Shown: positions 25,765 to 34,408 of the stretch, one piece after another
How positions within the stretch are numbered: position 1 is the first letter of the stretch
Layout: each line of letters starts with the position of its first letter
Assembly: GCA_944336975.1 (NCBI GenBank)
Contig: CALVLH010000002.1
Location: forward strand, 62,001 to 126,000
Direction: 5' to 3'
DNA from: an uncultured Clostridia bacterium
GTDB lineage: Bacteria > Bacillota > Clostridia > Christensenellales > Borkfalkiaceae
DNA: 64,000 nt
Translations under genes and position numbers: made by a program
Notes under the pieces: generated by a model
The model's input: only the letters and a program-made list of their open reading frames with translations
The model's database searches: none
Told to the model about the DNA's origin: nothing

Positions 25765-28700
25765 ATGTCGACCGATATTCCCCTTATCGAAAAGACGTTC
25801 GATCTGTTTATCGCTTATCACGGCACGAACGACGAGAACGGTTCCATGCAGGCCGCAAAAGAGATCTATCGTCTCCTGCAAGGAAAGATCGAGTGTTTTT
25901 TCAACCCCGTCACCAACCCGGGCGGGGCGTTCGGACAGACTCCCGTCTTTGCGAGTCATTCGCGGCTGTTCCTGCTCGTCGCAAACGATTCCATTCCCCT
26001 CAACGACCGCAGGGAAGTGGCGAGCCCGGGGCTGTATAACGAGATCGAAGCGTTTTACGGAAGCCGTTTCCATTCCAAGGACTGGCACGGAAAGGCGCGC
26101 GTTTTCGGCTACGACGGTCTCACCGCACAAAAAGCGGATCGCTTCCACGTCATCTTCAACATGGCGGAGCATTTCTGCACGCAGGATGTGGGCAGGGACG
26201 CCGCGCTGAAAAAACTGTTCAAATGGCTTTCCGACTCCCTGTCTTTGCCCGCGGAGATCTTCGGCTGTCCGTCAAACGCGGGCGCCGAAGCGAAGCTCCC
26301 CGCCGCGGACGACGGGTGCTGTTCGCCCGAAGAAGCGCTGAGCTTTTCGGCAAACTTTTTCCACCGCGGCGCGACCGCGCTCAAAACGGCGAGCGCAACC
26401 GCCGTCGAACGGGAACTGGAACGCTTTTCCCGCCTGTACCGTTCGATCACCGAGATCTCCCTGCTCGCAAACCCCAAACATCTTCCCGTGGAGGAAAACG
26501 TCGGAAAACAGCTTTGCGGCATCATCCTCGAAGAATGCCGCAAGGAAAACTCGCGCGACGTGATGAAGATAAAAGGGCCCATCGGTTCCTATAAAAACCG
26601 TCTCCTGCAATACATCTATCTGCTGATCCAGAAGACGCAACCGGACATCCTGCCTTTTTATATTGACGTTTCCATGTACGAAAAATTTTACGAGGACCAG
26701 AAAAACAGCCGCTATGACTCGGTCGAAGCGGCTGTCCGAGACAATTTTTCGTTGCTTAAAAAGCTGATCGTCTCCAATCCCGATAAGATCCCCCTGCTTT
26801 TTCTGGACGGCATCCGCGATTTTTCGTCGGGCAAGAATTCTCTCTATTCCCTCATCAACGGCGCCCTCGAAGGACTTTGCTATAAGCGGGTGGTCAGCCT
26901 CGACACCGATTTCACCGTCAATCCCAAAAACAAGATCAAGATGCACCCTTTGGCGCCTTCTAGGTTTACCTATTTCGTGCGCATCCGCTCCTTGCAACTG
27001 TATCGGAAGGAAGAGAGCATAGAATTCATCAAAAACTGCATCTCCCTTTTCCGCATCCCCGTCGTCGGCAACGTCACGCCCGAAGCGATCTACGACCGAC
27101 TCATCCAGCTCGATCTCATCTCTCTCGACGCCTATTGGATCGTCAAGCTGCTCACCCTTTTGCTCAACCACATCCTCAACGAGGAGATGACGGTCGCCGA
27201 CCTTTATCGGGCGTTCTGCGAACAGACGCTCGACTCCCCCTCTCAGCTCGATTCAGCCGCCGAACTTGCCTACGAATACGAATTCGGCACGCTTCCCTTT
27301 GACGAAAACAATTTCTTCTTCGACGTGCGCTGGAAGCTCATGCGCAAACACCGCAGCATTCTGGAATTCCTTATCGCAAAGCATTATGTCAACCGCTTTG
27401 CGGCGCTGTCCGCGCGGGGAGAATACAACGAAGAACAGCGCATCGCCCTTTCCTTCTTCGATATGGTCCTGCCCAAGCGCGTGACCCGCTTTGTGGTAAA
27501 GATGCTCAACGATACCGACGACTACGAGGAAAAAGTGCTTTATCTGGCTAAGCAGTATTTCCCGAATATGTCGCTGTTCGGAAAAAGCGAACTCACTTTC
27601 TGGATGGGACGGCTGAAAAACCGCGCCCGCCGCGAAGAATGCGTCGCCCTGCTCCGCCGTTATTATGACGATCAGAAAGCGGTTTACCGCCAGGCAAAGA
27701 CGGCGGCGGACAAGACGCAGATGGCCGTGCGGCAGGAAGCGTTTCTCCTGCGCGGGATCAGCGTGAGCCTGATCTACGGCGGAGACAAAAAGGTCCTGCA
27801 CGAATATCTCGATTCTCTGCTCGAAGACAAGACCGCAAACTCCATCAACCGCGGGTTCCATCTCGAATATTACGGCGACAAGCTTTACATCCCCAACCGC
27901 TCCGCGCTCGATTTCGAAGACGACGTGACGAAGGGCGAGATCACCTGCAATACGCTGTGTCTTTCTCTGGACAAGCGCCGCTGCTCCTTCCGTTTCAATC
28001 CCGTCTCCATGCTCGAACTCATGACGCTGTGCAGCCTGTTGCAGGCGCGCATGGAGCGTTACGACACAAACGGCGTTTTTCGCGTGGAGCCCTATCTCGA
28101 CAAGTGCGCGGGATATTTGGACTGGATGCTCGGCCGTCGCGAGATCGCCGATTTTCCCAAAGTCAAAGAATATTTCCGCTGGATGAAGACGCAGTTGGAA
28201 GCCTTTTCCGCAAGCGCCGCAAAAGGAGCCTATCACGGCATGAGCGCGCTCTATAACCGTTACAGCAAGGCAAACGAAGTTCCCCGCACGGGATGGGTGA
28301 ACCGCAAGATCCCGCACCCCGAAAACATCGTCGAACATATGTATAACTGCTGGCTGATGGGGCTGTTCTTTCTCCCCGACCGCTACGACGGCTATCCCGA
28401 TTACGACAAAAACGCCGTTTTGCAGATGCTCCTCCTCCACGACCTCGGCGAACGGGAAACGGGAGACATCCCGCGCCCCGAAAAACTGAAAAACAAAGAA
28501 TATTACGACGCCTGGGAAGACAGCGTCATGCGCTCCATTTTCCTGCACGGCTCCTATCCCGGCGCACCCGATCTCACGGAGTGCTATCGGTGTTGGGACG
28601 AGTGGTTCCGACAGGATTCCGTCAACGGAAAGGTGGCGAAGGACATCGACAACATTCAGGCGATCTACCAGATGTGCCGCTACTATCTGGAACATCGCGA

Positions 28701-28842
28701 TCTCATCGACACGGAAGATTATTATCAATGGCTTTTACAGGTCGACGACGTGGAGACGAACATCGGTCACAACATCTGCCGCAACGTTATCTTGCAGAAC
28801 GAAGAATTCCGCGACATTCTGCCTGAAGAACTTCTGAAATAA
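25765..28842 (+). CDS. TIR / P-loop NTPase / HD-hydrolase protein, candidate defense effector
   Basis: A 1025-residue three-part protein. Residues about 10-150 are TIR-like: FDLFIAYHGTND opens the first strand, SHSRLFLLVAND follows, and YNEIEAF (E93/E95) sits where TIR NADases carry the catalytic glutamate. Residues about 270-560 resemble a STAND-type ATPase with a variant Walker A KGPIGSYKNRLLQY (271-278) and Walker B KIPLLFLDGIRDF (D348). A helical region follows. Residues about 850-970 are an HD hydrolase of the YfbR/5'-deoxynucleotidase kind: VEHMYNCW (H858), LLHDLGERETGDI (H892, D893) and KDIDNIQ (D960/D962), spaced as in YfbR. This is known anti-phage vocabulary (sensor NTPase, NADase, dNTP hydrolase) in an unfamiliar combination. 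RBS AGGAGATGAGATT; a NUDIX gene follows after 12 bases. Defense function is inference. Confidence 0.8.
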   Translation: MSTDIPLIEKTFDLFIAYHGTNDENGSMQAAKEIYRLLQGKIECFFNPVTNPGGAFGQTPVFASHSRLFLLVANDSIPLNDRREVASPGLYNEIEAFYGSRFHSKDWHGKARVFGYDGLTAQKADRFHVIFNMAEHFCTQDVGRDAALKKLFKWLSDSLSLPAEIFGCPSNAGAEAKLPAADDGCCSPEEALSFSANFFHRGATALKTASATAVERELERFSRLYRSITEISLLANPKHLPVEENVGKQLCGIILEECRKENSRDVMKIKGPIGSYKNRLLQYIYLLIQKTQPDILPFYIDVSMYEKFYEDQKNSRYDSVEAAVRDNFSLLKKLIVSNPDKIPLLFLDGIRDFSSGKNSLYSLINGALEGLCYKRVVSLDTDFTVNPKNKIKMHPLAPSRFTYFVRIRSLQLYRKEESIEFIKNCISLFRIPVVGNVTPEAIYDRLIQLDLISLDAYWIVKLLTLLLNHILNEEMTVADLYRAFCEQTLDSPSQLDSAAELAYEYEFGTLPFDENNFFFDVRWKLMRKHRSILEFLIAKHYVNRFAALSARGEYNEEQRIALSFFDMVLPKRVTRFVVKMLNDTDDYEEKVLYLAKQYFPNMSLFGKSELTFWMGRLKNRARREECVALLRRYYDDQKAVYRQAKTAADKTQMAVRQEAFLLRGISVSLIYGGDKKVLHEYLDSLLEDKTANSINRGFHLEYYGDKLYIPNRSALDFEDDVTKGEITCNTLCLSLDKRRCSFRFNPVSMLELMTLCSLLQARMERYDTNGVFRVEPYLDKCAGYLDWMLGRREIADFPKVKEYFRWMKTQLEAFSASAAKGAYHGMSALYNRYSKANEVPRTGWVNRKIPHPENIVEHMYNCWLMGLFFLPDRYDGYPDYDKNAVLQMLLLHDLGERETGDIPRPEKLKNKEYYDAWEDSVMRSIFLHGSYPGAPDLTECYRCWDEWFRQDSVNGKVAKDIDNIQAIYQMCRYYLEHRDLIDTEDYYQWLLQVDDVETNIGHNICRNVILQNEEFRDILPEELLK

Positions 28843-28854
28843 GGAGGACGGACC

Positions 28855-29361
28855 ATGACGGATGAATTTTGGGATCTGTTTGACGAATCCCGCCGCCCCG
28901 CGGGGAGGACGCACCGCCGCGGCGACCGCATTCCCGAGGGACTTTATCACCTGGTCGTGCACGCCTGGATCGCCGCGCCGACGGGGAGACTGCTCTTCTC
29001 CCGCCGACAGGCGGGAAGACCGGACGAAGGGCTGTGGGAGCGCACGGGCGGTTCCGCCCTTGCGGGCGAGACGTCGCTCGAAGCGGCGAAACGCGAGACG
29101 GAAGAAGAACTCGGCATTTCTCTCGCAGACGCGCGCGTCCTCTTTTTCGGCAGCCGCAAACGCGAGGAATACCGCGATTTTTACGACTCCTGGATCTTTG
29201 TCCTGCCGGAAGAGCGCGCCCCCGTTCTCGATCCCGTCGAAGTGGCGGACGCCGCGTGGATGAGCGCGAAAGAGCTGGACGCCCTCGCGGCGGAAGGCAA
29301 GATCGTGACGAGCTCGCTCTATTACCGCGAGATCCTCGCCTTCCTCGCCCGCTCTCTCTGA
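28855..29361 (+). CDS. NUDIX hydrolase, isopentenyl-diphosphate isomerase-like (YfcD type)
   Basis: A 168-residue NUDIX protein. FWDLFDESRRPAGRTHRRGD and EGLYHLVVHAWI are typical of the YfcD/IDI-like subgroup, and the NUDIX box is GGSALAGETSLEAAKRETEEELG (about residues 62-84). It hydrolyses a nucleoside diphosphate derivative or related pyrophosphate; the substrate is not readable. RBS AAGGAGGACGGACC. It lies 12 bases after the TIR-NTPase-HD gene and shares its terminator, so the two form an operon. It might process ADP-ribose-type or nucleotide products of its partner, but this NUDIX subgroup is also common on its own. Confidence 0.92.
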   Translation: MTDEFWDLFDESRRPAGRTHRRGDRIPEGLYHLVVHAWIAAPTGRLLFSRRQAGRPDEGLWERTGGSALAGETSLEAAKRETEEELGISLADARVLFFGSRKREEYRDFYDSWIFVLPEERAPVLDPVEVADAAWMSAKELDALAAEGKIVTSSLYYREILAFLARSL

Positions 29362-29367
29362 ACGGAC

Positions 29368-29409
29368 AAAGGCGGGGCGCCCGACAAACTGTCGGGCGCC
29401 CCGCCTTTT
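29368..29409 (+). terminator. Terminator of the TIR-NUDIX operon
   Basis: An 18-bp stem AAAGGCGGGGCGCCCGAC with its complement, a 5-base loop and TTTT. It also faces the opposing rsmI gene. Confidence 0.92.
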
Positions 29410-29505
29410 CTGTTTTCTGAAATGTTCCCCTGTCTTGTCTGTTTCCTTAAAAATTTTCCCTGCGGGATCCGCGTTTTTCCGCAAGGTCCCTACCTTTTCC
29501 AAAGT

Positions 29506-30309
29506 TCAAAGGTCGACCGAGAAGGGATATAACTGACTCTTGGGCACGCCGCGGTCGCGGGCGGCGCGTTTCAGCGCTTCCTTTTTGTCCAGCCCCTGCG
29601 CCATGTAATGCAGGATATGCTCCCGCTCGGACAGCGCGTTGAGGGCGCTTTCCGTCTCCGCCGCCCCTTCGACGAGCAGGACGTATTCGCCCCGCTTTTC
29701 CCCCGACAGCCCTTCCGAGAGCAGGAACTGCCTGCTCTCCTCGTGGATCTTGGTGATCTCGCGCACGGCGCACGCCCTGCGCTCCCCGAATACCCCGTAC
29801 ATGGCGGCGACGTCCTTCTCCACGTCCTGCGGCGCGCTGTGAAAGATCAGCGTCTCGCGAGCGGTGCGGTAACGTTCCAGGAGCCCCCGCTTCTCCCCCG
29901 CCTTGTTGGGCAGAAACCCGATGAAAGTAAATCTGTCCGCAGGCAGCGCGGAGAGCACCAACGCGCACACGAACGCGCACGCGCCCGGGAGGACCGTATA
30001 CGCTTCTCCCGCCTCGCGCAGGACGCGACAGACCTCGTTGCCGGGATCGGACACGACGGGCATGCCCGCGTCCGAGACGACCGCGATCTTCTTGCCCTCG
30101 CGGGAAAGGGCGATCATCCTTTCCGCCGCTTCCCGCTCGTTGAACTTATGGCAGGCGTAAAGCGGCTTTCTGATCTCGTACGCGTTAAGCAATTTCAAAG
30201 TATGGCGGGTATCCTCGCAGAACACGGCGTCCGCCTCTCTGAGCGTTTCGAGGGCGCGGAGGGTGATGTCCTTCAGATTTCCGATGGGCGTTGCGACAAA
30301 ACTGATCAT
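29506..30309 (-). CDS. rsmI: 16S rRNA (cytidine1402-2'-O)-methyltransferase
   Basis: RsmI methylates the ribose of C1402 in the decoding centre of 16S rRNA. The 267-residue protein begins ISFVATPIGNLKDITLRALE and has EDTRHTLKLL, VVSDAGMPVVSDPG (SAM/tetrapyrrole methylase fold) and FIGFLPNKAGEKRGLL, all diagnostic for RsmI. Its ATG overlaps the trmN6 stop by four bases, so the two are coupled. The trmN6-rsmI order is conserved in Firmicutes (yabB-yabC region). Confidence 0.97.
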   Translation of the reverse strand: MISFVATPIGNLKDITLRALETLREADAVFCEDTRHTLKLLNAYEIRKPLYACHKFNEREAAERMIALSREGKKIAVVSDAGMPVVSDPGNEVCRVLREAGEAYTVLPGACAFVCALVLSALPADRFTFIGFLPNKAGEKRGLLERYRTARETLIFHSAPQDVEKDVAAMYGVFGERRACAVREITKIHEESRQFLLSEGLSGEKRGEYVLLVEGAAETESALNALSEREHILHYMAQGLDKKEALKRAARDRGVPKSQLYPFSVDL

Positions 30310-31064
30310 ACGTTCTCCTCGGCGGGCGCGGCGGGGACGTCGTACCCGTCCCCTTTCTTGCCCGCGGCATAGCGCCGAACGGGCGTTTTTGCCGTTTGCG
30401 GCGCGGCGTTGACGTGCGTGGGAAGCACGTCCATGCCCGGTTTCCCGCCTTTGACGGCGGCGACGAGCGCGAGATAGGGTTTATCCCCTTCCTTGCCCGC
30501 GACGAGCTGCAATTTCTTGGGTTCGAGGCGATGCGCGGCGAGCGCGCACAGCACCTCGGAGAGTCGGTCGGCGCGGTGGACGAGCGCGAATCTTCCGCCG
30601 AATTTGAGGCATTTCGCCGCCGCCGCGCACAGTTCTTCCAGCGTGAGGGCGAGCTCCTTGCGGCAGAGCGCCTTCCCGGGATCGGCGTTTTCGAATCCGC
30701 CCCGCTCGTAAGGGGGATTGCACAGGATGAGCGAGAACGCCTCGGTATATTTTGCGGGGATGTCCTGCAACCGCACGTTTTCCACCGAGAATATATCCTG
30801 CAATCGGTTGAGTTCGACGGTGCGGCGGCTCATGTCCGCAAGGGCGGGCTGCATCTCGAAGAGCGTCACCGATTTTACGCCGGTGTTTTCCGCAAAAAAA
30901 TGCAGTCCCACGACGCCGCTCCCCGAGCAGAAATCGGCGACCGTCTCCCCGCGCTTCGCCCGCAAAAAGCGCGCCAAAAGCACCGAATCGGAGGTGAAAC
31001 GGTAATAATCGCTGTCCTGTATGATCGAATATTCCCCGATAAGCAGGGATTCCACTACCTCCAC
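30306..31064 (-). CDS. tRNA1(Val) adenine37-N6-methyltransferase-like protein
   Basis: A 252-residue Rossmann methyltransferase of the TrmN6/YfiC group (Bacillus YabB). DFCSGSGVVGLHFF is SAM motif I, VTLFEMQPALADMSRRTV motif II, and ILCNPPYERGG the NPPY catalytic motif that marks N6-adenine methylation. The GTG at 31064 is chosen because AAAAGGAG lies seven bases upstream; the longer frame crosses the ferredoxin terminator. The proline/alanine/basic C-terminal tail is lineage-specific. Coupled to rsmI. Confidence 0.9.
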   Translation of the reverse strand: MEVVESLLIGEYSIIQDSDYYRFTSDSVLLARFLRAKRGETVADFCSGSGVVGLHFFAENTGVKSVTLFEMQPALADMSRRTVELNRLQDIFSVENVRLQDIPAKYTEAFSLILCNPPYERGGFENADPGKALCRKELALTLEELCAAAAKCLKFGGRFALVHRADRLSEVLCALAAHRLEPKKLQLVAGKEGDKPYLALVAAVKGGKPGMDVLPTHVNAAPQTAKTPVRRYAAGKKGDGYDVPAAPAEENV

Positions 31065-31094
31065 GAACAAACTCCTTTTGAGCGGAGAAAGCAA

Positions 31095-31118
31095 AGAGCA
31101 CGGACGAATCCGTGCTCT
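31095..31118 (-). terminator. Terminator of the ferredoxin gene
   Basis: A 10-bp stem AGAGCACGGA with its complement and a TTCG tetraloop, followed by a T-rich run on the minus strand. Confidence 0.82.
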
Positions 31119-31133
31119 CACGCTTTTTCTCGC

Positions 31134-31304
31134 TTATTCAGCCGTGATCGCTCCCGTAGGGCATCCGTCTTCGCAAGCGCCGCAGTCGATGCACGCGTCG
31201 GGATCGACGACATACGTCGTATCGCCGGGTGCGATCGCGCCGACAGGGCAGGTATCCGCGCATGCGCCGCAGGAGATGCAGGCATCGGTGATCTTATGTG
31301 CCAT
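31134..31304 (-). CDS. 2[4Fe-4S] ferredoxin
   Basis: A 56-residue clostridial-type ferredoxin. Two CxxCxxCxxxCP motifs are complete: CISCGACADTCPVGAI and CIDCGACEDGCPTGAI, each binding one 4Fe-4S cluster. It is a soluble low-potential electron carrier for anaerobic metabolism. RBS TTGGAGGTACACCAGA before ATG 31304; a consensus promoter and a UUCG-loop terminator make it monocistronic, as expected for an abundant ferredoxin. It occupies the place where Bacillus has yabA. Confidence 0.97.
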   Translation of the reverse strand: MAHKITDACISCGACADTCPVGAIAPGDTTYVVDPDACIDCGACEDGCPTGAITAE

Positions 31305-31336
31305 TCTGGTGTACCTCCAATCAAAATCTTAACCGT

Positions 31337-31365
31337 ATTATATCACAATTTTCCCAAATAGTAAA
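31337..31365 (-). promoter_or_regulatory. Promoter of the ferredoxin gene
   Basis: On the minus strand TTTACT (31365-31360), 17 bp, TATAAT (31342-31337). Confidence 0.85.
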
Positions 31366-31385
31366 GGGGTAAAACCGCGCTATTT

Positions 31386-32261
31386 TCAATTATCGTCCAA
31401 AATTTTCTTCATTTCGGGATCGGCGGGAGCCGTCTCCTCTTTTTCCTTACCGCCCTTGCGGAAGGAAACGGCGTCGAGCGGGAAATCGCGGTAATAGAGC
31501 GCGCCGTCTTTCTCGATCTTGACTCGCACTTCCATTTTGAGCATATTCGTGGAGACCACGTTCCCCTGCCCTTCGGGCGTGCCCACCGTCGAGCCGATCT
31601 TGGGCATCTTCTTGAACGCCTCGGCGTAATATTCGTTCTCGTATTCGAGACAGCACATCAGCCTGCCGCACAGCCCGCTGATCTTGCCGGGATTGAGGGA
31701 AAGTCCCTGGTTTTTCGCCATCTTGATGCTGACCTTCTTGAAATCCGGCATCGCCCCCGCGCAGCAGCAGTCCCTGCCGCAGGGCGCGATCCCGCCGAGC
31801 ATCTTGGTCTCGTCGCGGATGCCCACCTGCCGCAGTTCGATGCGGATGTGGAACACCGCCGCGAGATCTTTGACCAGATCGCGGAAGTCCACGCGGTCGG
31901 GCGCGGTGAAATAAAAGATGACCTTGCTCCCGTCGAAGGTAAATTCGCAGTCGATGAGCTTCATGTCGAGATTGCGCTTGGCGATCTTTTCCTTGCAGAG
32001 GCGGATCGCCTGCGGGCGCTTCTCCTCGTTGCGGGCGACGGTCGCCTCGTCTTTTTCCGTCGCCGCGCGAAGCACTGGTTTGAGCGGAGAGACGATCGAC
32101 GCGTCTGGCACCTCTCTTTCGGGATCGACGACGGTCGCATATTCCACGCCGCGCGACGTCTCCACGATCACCCCCTGCCCCTTCTTGTATTGGTTTCCGT
32201 CCGTGCGGAAATAGTAGCTCTTGCAGCCCTTTTTAAATTTTATTACGATAACCTTTGCCAT
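31386..32261 (-). CDS. ricT: PSP1-domain protein RicT (YaaT)
   Basis: A 291-residue PSP1 protein. GRDCCCAGAMPDF and SGLCGRLMCCLEYENEYY carry the conserved cysteines; in Bacillus RicT with RicA and RicF binds 4Fe-4S clusters and governs RNase Y specificity, sporulation and competence. N-terminal FKKGCKSYYFRTDGNQYKKGQ is typical. ATG 32261 follows GGAAGGAGAGGAAAA. It overlaps the 3' end of holB by 19 bases, reproducing the holB-yaaT pair of Firmicutes. The membrane and iron-sulfur role is from the family, not seen directly. Confidence 0.95.
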   Translation of the reverse strand: MAKVIVIKFKKGCKSYYFRTDGNQYKKGQGVIVETSRGVEYATVVDPEREVPDASIVSPLKPVLRAATEKDEATVARNEEKRPQAIRLCKEKIAKRNLDMKLIDCEFTFDGSKVIFYFTAPDRVDFRDLVKDLAAVFHIRIELRQVGIRDETKMLGGIAPCGRDCCCAGAMPDFKKVSIKMAKNQGLSLNPGKISGLCGRLMCCLEYENEYYAEAFKKMPKIGSTVGTPEGQGNVVSTNMLKMEVRVKIEKDGALYYRDFPLDAVSFRKGGKEKEETAPADPEMKKILDDN

Positions 32262-33181
32262 TTTTTCCTCTCCTTCCTGATATGAAGCGCGAGCACTTCC
32301 GCGCATTGCTGGAAGTTCGCGTTGAATTTTAATTGCCGTTCCGCTTCCGTCACCCGTTCAAGCGCGGACAGGAGCGCCCCGATGGGATACTCCTCCGCCA
32401 GTTCGCGCAATTCTTCGTCCCCCGAAGCGGCGAGATCTCCCCGTCCTTCGCGTTGCAGGAGCATATCGCGCAAGAGCAGGCGCACCGCCGCGAAAAAGCT
32501 CTGCTTATCCCGCTTGTCGTCGAGAAGACGGCAGACGCGTTCGGGCTCCTCGGAAGCGAGGAACTCCCGCGCCAGGCGAAATTCCTCGCCGCCCCCTTCA
32601 AGCAGGGCTTCCGCCGCCGAAAACACGCCGCCCGAAGCCGCCGCGCACGCGCGCACGTCCCTCCCGGGATATTTGCGCAAAAGCGCCCCGCAGACCGCAC
32701 CCTCTTCGAAGGGCGGCTCTTCCAGCTTTTTCACGCGGGAGAGCACGGTGGGAAGGACGGAAAACTCCGCCGTCGCGCCGAGGAGAAAATGTACCCCCGC
32801 GGGCGGCTCTTCCAGCACTTTGAGCAGTTTGTTCTGCACGAGCGCGGATGCGTTGTGGAAGTTATCCAGCACGAACAGCTTTTTATCCCCTTCCACGGGG
32901 CGCAACAGGCTCTCATCCACGATGCGTGCGCCGTCGTCCGCCGTCAGTTTCCCGCCCGCCGCGGGCAGATACAGACAGTCGGAATAATGTTCCGCGCCGA
33001 TCAGTTCCGCCTCCCGCGATGCGTCCTCCGCCCCGAAAAACGCCTTCGCACACTCCCTGAGCAGATCGCGGAGATACGTCCCGTCGGGAAACAGGACGAG
33101 ATACGCGTGCGACTGCCGCCCCGAACGTGCGTCGGAAGCGATCGCGCGGTATGCTTTTGTCGAACGCAGAAGCTCTCGCAT
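32243..33181 (-). CDS. holB: DNA polymerase III delta' subunit-like protein
   Basis: A 312-residue clamp-loader AAA+ homologue. SHAYLVLFPDGTYLRDLL replaces the Walker A region with a degenerate loop, as is usual for the non-catalytic delta' subunit, and KLFVLDNFHNASALVQNKLLKVLEEPPAGVHFLLGA is the conserved core, with LPTVLSRVKKLEEPP as sensor region. It is an essential part of the clamp loader that places beta clamps on DNA. It starts directly after the decarboxylase stop (TGAATG) and overlaps ricT. The canonical zinc knuckle is not apparent. Confidence 0.9.
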   Translation of the reverse strand: MRELLRSTKAYRAIASDARSGRQSHAYLVLFPDGTYLRDLLRECAKAFFGAEDASREAELIGAEHYSDCLYLPAAGGKLTADDGARIVDESLLRPVEGDKKLFVLDNFHNASALVQNKLLKVLEEPPAGVHFLLGATAEFSVLPTVLSRVKKLEEPPFEEGAVCGALLRKYPGRDVRACAAASGGVFSAAEALLEGGGEEFRLAREFLASEEPERVCRLLDDKRDKQSFFAAVRLLLRDMLLQREGRGDLAASGDEELRELAEEYPIGALLSALERVTEAERQLKFNANFQQCAEVLALHIRKERKKWQRLS

Positions 33182-34408
33182 TCATTCCTCCGAATAGACG
33201 AGTATTTTCCCCTCTTTCAGCCCGAACGCGCTCTTTGCGCGGGCGAGCCGCTTCGCCTTTTCCGCGCTCACCCTTTCTCCCTGCCGCAACAGCGGGATAC
33301 AGGGCGGGAAGATGCCGCACTCGCGCGCGCACACCATTCCCACCGCGGACAAAGGCTCTCTAAATTCTATTTTCTCCCCGATCGCCGCGAACGAGCAGGC
33401 GAAATCCCGCACTTCTCCGTGCGGAAGGCGGGAGAGAAGTTTTTCCAGTTTTTTCAGTTCTCCCGCCTTGGTGCAGGGAGAGAGATAGAACATCAGATAA
33501 TTCCCGTCGTTGAATTCGGGATACACGCCGTGCGCTTGCAGATACGCCTGCGCCATGTCCGAATATTCCCCGAACGGGAGGACGATCTTGCTCCAATCGC
33601 CGTTTCCATACGCCCCGACGCGCCCTTTCAGCGCCGCCGCCGCGCGTTCGATCGCCTCGTTGCGCGGATACTTGATCGCGTATTCCACGCTCGCCATGAT
33701 CGGATAGGACGGCGACGTGGTGCGGAACACGCTCACCCCTTCGCCGAGCGCTTCCGACCAGCCCGCATGCGCGGAGACGACTGCGCCCTGCGTGAGCGCG
33801 GGGAGAGATTTGTGCGCTCCGTCTACCCACAGGTCGGCGTACCGCCCCGCATGCAGGGGCGTGAAATGCAGATGCGCCCCGTGTGCGCCGTCGATCGCGA
33901 ACGGCTTGCCCGCCGCCCGGCAAAGGCGGGAGATCGCCGCGAGATCGGGGATATTTCCGTAATAATCGGGAGAAGTGAGAAGGAGCGCGTCCGCCTTTGC
34001 GAGCGCTTTTTCCGCCGCTTCCGCCGTCGGTTGCTGCGGGATCGCGTCCCGCGTCTGCGTCTCCACGTCCACCCGTTCCAGCCCGAGCAGGCGGCAGCCG
34101 TTTTTCACGCTGACGTGCGATTCGGGCGGACACGCCACCCGCTTCACGCCCCGCGTTTTCAGGGCGTACAGCACGGAAAGCACGCCGCAGGTGCTCCCGT
34201 CCGTGAGGAGAAAGCTCTTTTCCGCGCCCAGGATACGGGCGATGTCCTCTTCCGCGCGGGCGATGACGCCGTGCGGATCGGCGAGATTGTCCGAATAATC
34301 CAGCTCGGTGATGTCCTGCCCGCTCCTCTTATGCCCCGGCGTATGAAAGGAAATGTGCCGCTTCTGCGCGCGGAGCATCTTCAGAATGTGGCAATCGCGC
34401 GCCTTCAC
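33182..34408 (-). CDS. Orn/Lys/Arg decarboxylase-family PLP enzyme
   Basis: A 408-residue fold-type I PLP enzyme of the YaaO group. HISFHTPGHKRS at the N-terminus, FLLTDGSTCGVLS, DGAHGAHLHF and VDGAHKSLPALTQGA (Schiff-base lysine in AHKSL) are diagnostic. Members decarboxylate basic amino acids, giving polyamines such as cadaverine or agmatine; which substrate is used is unclear. It begins at GTG 34408, overlapping the previous stop as GTGA, and is followed without a gap by holB, the same neighbour as in Bacillus. The usual tmk and yaaQ genes are absent here. Confidence 0.9.
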   Translation of the reverse strand: MKARDCHILKMLRAQKRHISFHTPGHKRSGQDITELDYSDNLADPHGVIARAEEDIARILGAEKSFLLTDGSTCGVLSVLYALKTRGVKRVACPPESHVSVKNGCRLLGLERVDVETQTRDAIPQQPTAEAAEKALAKADALLLTSPDYYGNIPDLAAISRLCRAAGKPFAIDGAHGAHLHFTPLHAGRYADLWVDGAHKSLPALTQGAVVSAHAGWSEALGEGVSVFRTTSPSYPIMASVEYAIKYPRNEAIERAAAALKGRVGAYGNGDWSKIVLPFGEYSDMAQAYLQAHGVYPEFNDGNYLMFYLSPCTKAGELKKLEKLLSRLPHGEVRDFACSFAAIGEKIEFREPLSAVGMVCARECGIFPPCIPLLRQGERVSAEKAKRLARAKSAFGLKEGKILVYSEE

